DNA from: Toxotes chatareus | Lineage: Eukaryota > Chordata > Actinopteri > Toxotidae | DNA: 64,000 nucleotides | Direction: 5' to 3' | Assembly (NCBI GenBank): GCA_016801885.1 | Contig: CM028892.1 | Span: forward strand, 9,122,114-9,186,113 | Shown: piece after piece, positions 62,424 to 64,000 of the stretch | Layout: each line of letters begins with the position of its first letter | Numbering within the stretch: position 1 is the first letter of the stretch | Notes under the pieces: generated by a model | Database searches by the model: none | The model's input: only the letters and a program-made list of their open reading frames with translations | What the model was told of the DNA's origin: nothing | Position numbers and translations under genes: made by a program

Positions 62424-64000
62424 GCCCACGTCTGTCACCACTGGGGCCAAATGGCCCAGATTCCACCCAAAATAAACGCTGCAACAGAACCAAGACGGTC
62501 CGAAATGGTACCTTTATGGTTTGTGTTCATTTGTTTTATCCACCTGGCTGTTTTCCTCTTTCAAAGTCAAGCAAAGTCATGTTCAGGTGTTTGTTTTTAA
62601 TCAGGCTGCCAGGGCAACCCCGTCGTCAACAGCGTGAGTAGTCAAGAGGTTCAGGATTCCCACATTAACTTTTGCTGTAGAATGAATTCCTTTAATTTAT
62701 GTTAGTGGGACCTTTTGGGATTGTACTAACACGATGCTCAGCAGACGTGCAGCGCAGATTGTGCTTGTTGCCTGTGTCAGCAAGCTAATTATGGATAGAG
62801 GTCAGGTGGTGATGGTGTGCGGGCCTCTAAGTGCCTGGGACGTCGCACCGGGTCAGAGGGAGGTCCACTGCGCACAGACTGCTGAAGGCTGCTGACCCCT
62901 ATCCTGGGCCATGTGTAAATCCTCTCACCATTTAGCTTATTGCATGCTGATAGATGATCAACCTCCTCGATCACTTCATTGATATTTTGTACCTAGCATT
63001 CTGGATTCTCCCACGATGAGGTGTAGATACGGAGGTCCAATTTTCTAAATCACCTGACTGGATAGGCGGTTGGTGCTGGGTGTGTGGTGGGGCGTGCAGA
63101 TGGTATCTGGCTGCTAGTTTTGAAAACTGGTGCTTCACATTCCCAAACTATTTTGCTATTTGAAAGTCACTTTGAGCAAGGCCAGCTTTTCTGTAGCATA
63201 GCTTTAGGATTTCATTTGGGTGAAGATCTCAGTTACGCTGTAGGAGAAGGCAATATTGCTTCTGTTCTGAACAGTTAGCACTTAGAGAGTTAGACAAGGA
63301 AATAGCTGTGACAGTCTGTCGGATAGTGTAGTGAAATACAATAGCAAAATACTACTTGAGATGCATTTGGTGGTGTTGAGATGGGGACCGGCTAAAAACC
63401 CGATGCTGTGAGAACCTTTGGAGCAGTTTGGGATGTTCTGTCTGAGATTTTTGCCCCAGCCAGCGTGAACAGGGAACTGTTTTGTTTGTTTTTTGTTTTT
63501 TTAAATTTAGTCTGATAGACCTAAAGGAGCATCTGCTGCTGAAGCTACAGGTTGTTCACTTGCATTTAGTAGCAACAAAATCAAAGTTGTTTCGAGGTAA
63601 AACAGACGTACAGATGTTGGTGACCAAGTCAGTAGTAAATCAAAGGATTGGTTTGTCGCTGTCAGAGTCTCTGTTGGTTTTAGGAGGTTAAAGCGTTAAA
63701 AATGTGACTTGGCAGGACTGGTTGCATCATGTTCATTCTCTGTGTAGCTGGCATGTTGTCCTGACTGCAGAGCATGTTCCCTCCAAACGTAAAATAGAAC
63801 CCTACTGTAATCAAGTTGATAAGTTGATGTTTGTAGAAGTATAGGGCACCTTTTTCCAAAAAAAAAAAAAAAAAGAAGGAAAAAAAAAGAAAACTAAAAG
63901 ATGGCCCAAATTACAGATGAATGAAATGTCTGGAACCCTGAGGTTTGTGGCACACTGGAAACCTAAAGTGTTGGTTTATGTCGTTCAGACAGAGATTCAG
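62424..64000 (+). other. cacnb4: cacnb4 3' UTR (runs off window)
   Basis: No coding exon follows the TGA at 62421-62423. An AATAAA lies at 62471-62476, only 48 bases after the stop, and could give a very short 3' UTR; a longer form probably continues. The end of the window has an A-rich tract (63858-63897). Confidence 0.5.

Noticed and set aside
62471..62476. AATAAA as the only cacnb4 poly(A) site
   Set aside because: Only 48 bases after the stop. Possible, but too close to accept as the sole site without RNA data.
1..64000. tRNA, rRNA, CRISPR, bacterial operon or viral genes
   Set aside because: Scanned by eye for conserved tRNA boxes, repeat-spacer arrays and viral-type polyproteins; none was recognised.

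Overview
This window is vertebrate nuclear DNA, most likely from a ray-finned (teleost) fish. The evidence is spliceosomal genes with short GT-AG introns, many (TG)n/(CA)n tracts, dispersed repeats of types familiar from teleost genomes, and vertebrate protein families with a few fish-like differences. No prokaryotic, organellar or viral gene was seen. Identifications were made by reading exons in frame and comparing them with remembered vertebrate families; no database search was run.

Layout: (1) 1-4520, 3' three-quarters of atg13 on the + strand (12 coding exons; the 5' end lies left of the window) and its 3' UTR. (2) 5195-16250, complete ipo5 (importin-5) on the - strand, 26 coding exons and 1,093 codons, convergent with atg13. 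It contains one minor-class (U12) AT-AC intron and has a cluster of three inverted CCAAT boxes at its promoter. (3) 16340-27106, a gene-poor interval with a degenerate teleost repeat, a long TG tract and a few exon-like segments that may be sema5b 5' UTR. (4) 27107-41440, complete sema5b coding region on the + strand (21 coding exons, 1,093 codons): signal peptide, sema domain, PSI, a run of thrombospondin type-1 repeats, one membrane span and a cytoplasmic tail, then a 2.7 kb 3' UTR. (5) 41440-45980, intergenic. (6) 45982-64000, cacnb4 (voltage-gated calcium channel beta-4) on the + strand with two alternative first coding exons, an SH3-HOOK-GK core and a C-terminal tail; its 3' UTR runs to the window end.

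The four genes do not form a pathway: atg13 acts in autophagy initiation, ipo5 in nuclear import, sema5b in axon guidance and cacnb4 in calcium-channel assembly. The most unusual non-genic object is a 2.3 kb, nearly perfect palindrome (58381-60704) inside a cacnb4 intron. It is built from TTAA-bordered inverted repeats and looks like a recent mobile-element insertion. I found no sign of a wholly new biological system. The items most worth a second look are the AT-AC intron, the palindrome, lineage-specific changes in the beta-4 protein and a small hairpin at 55541-55609.
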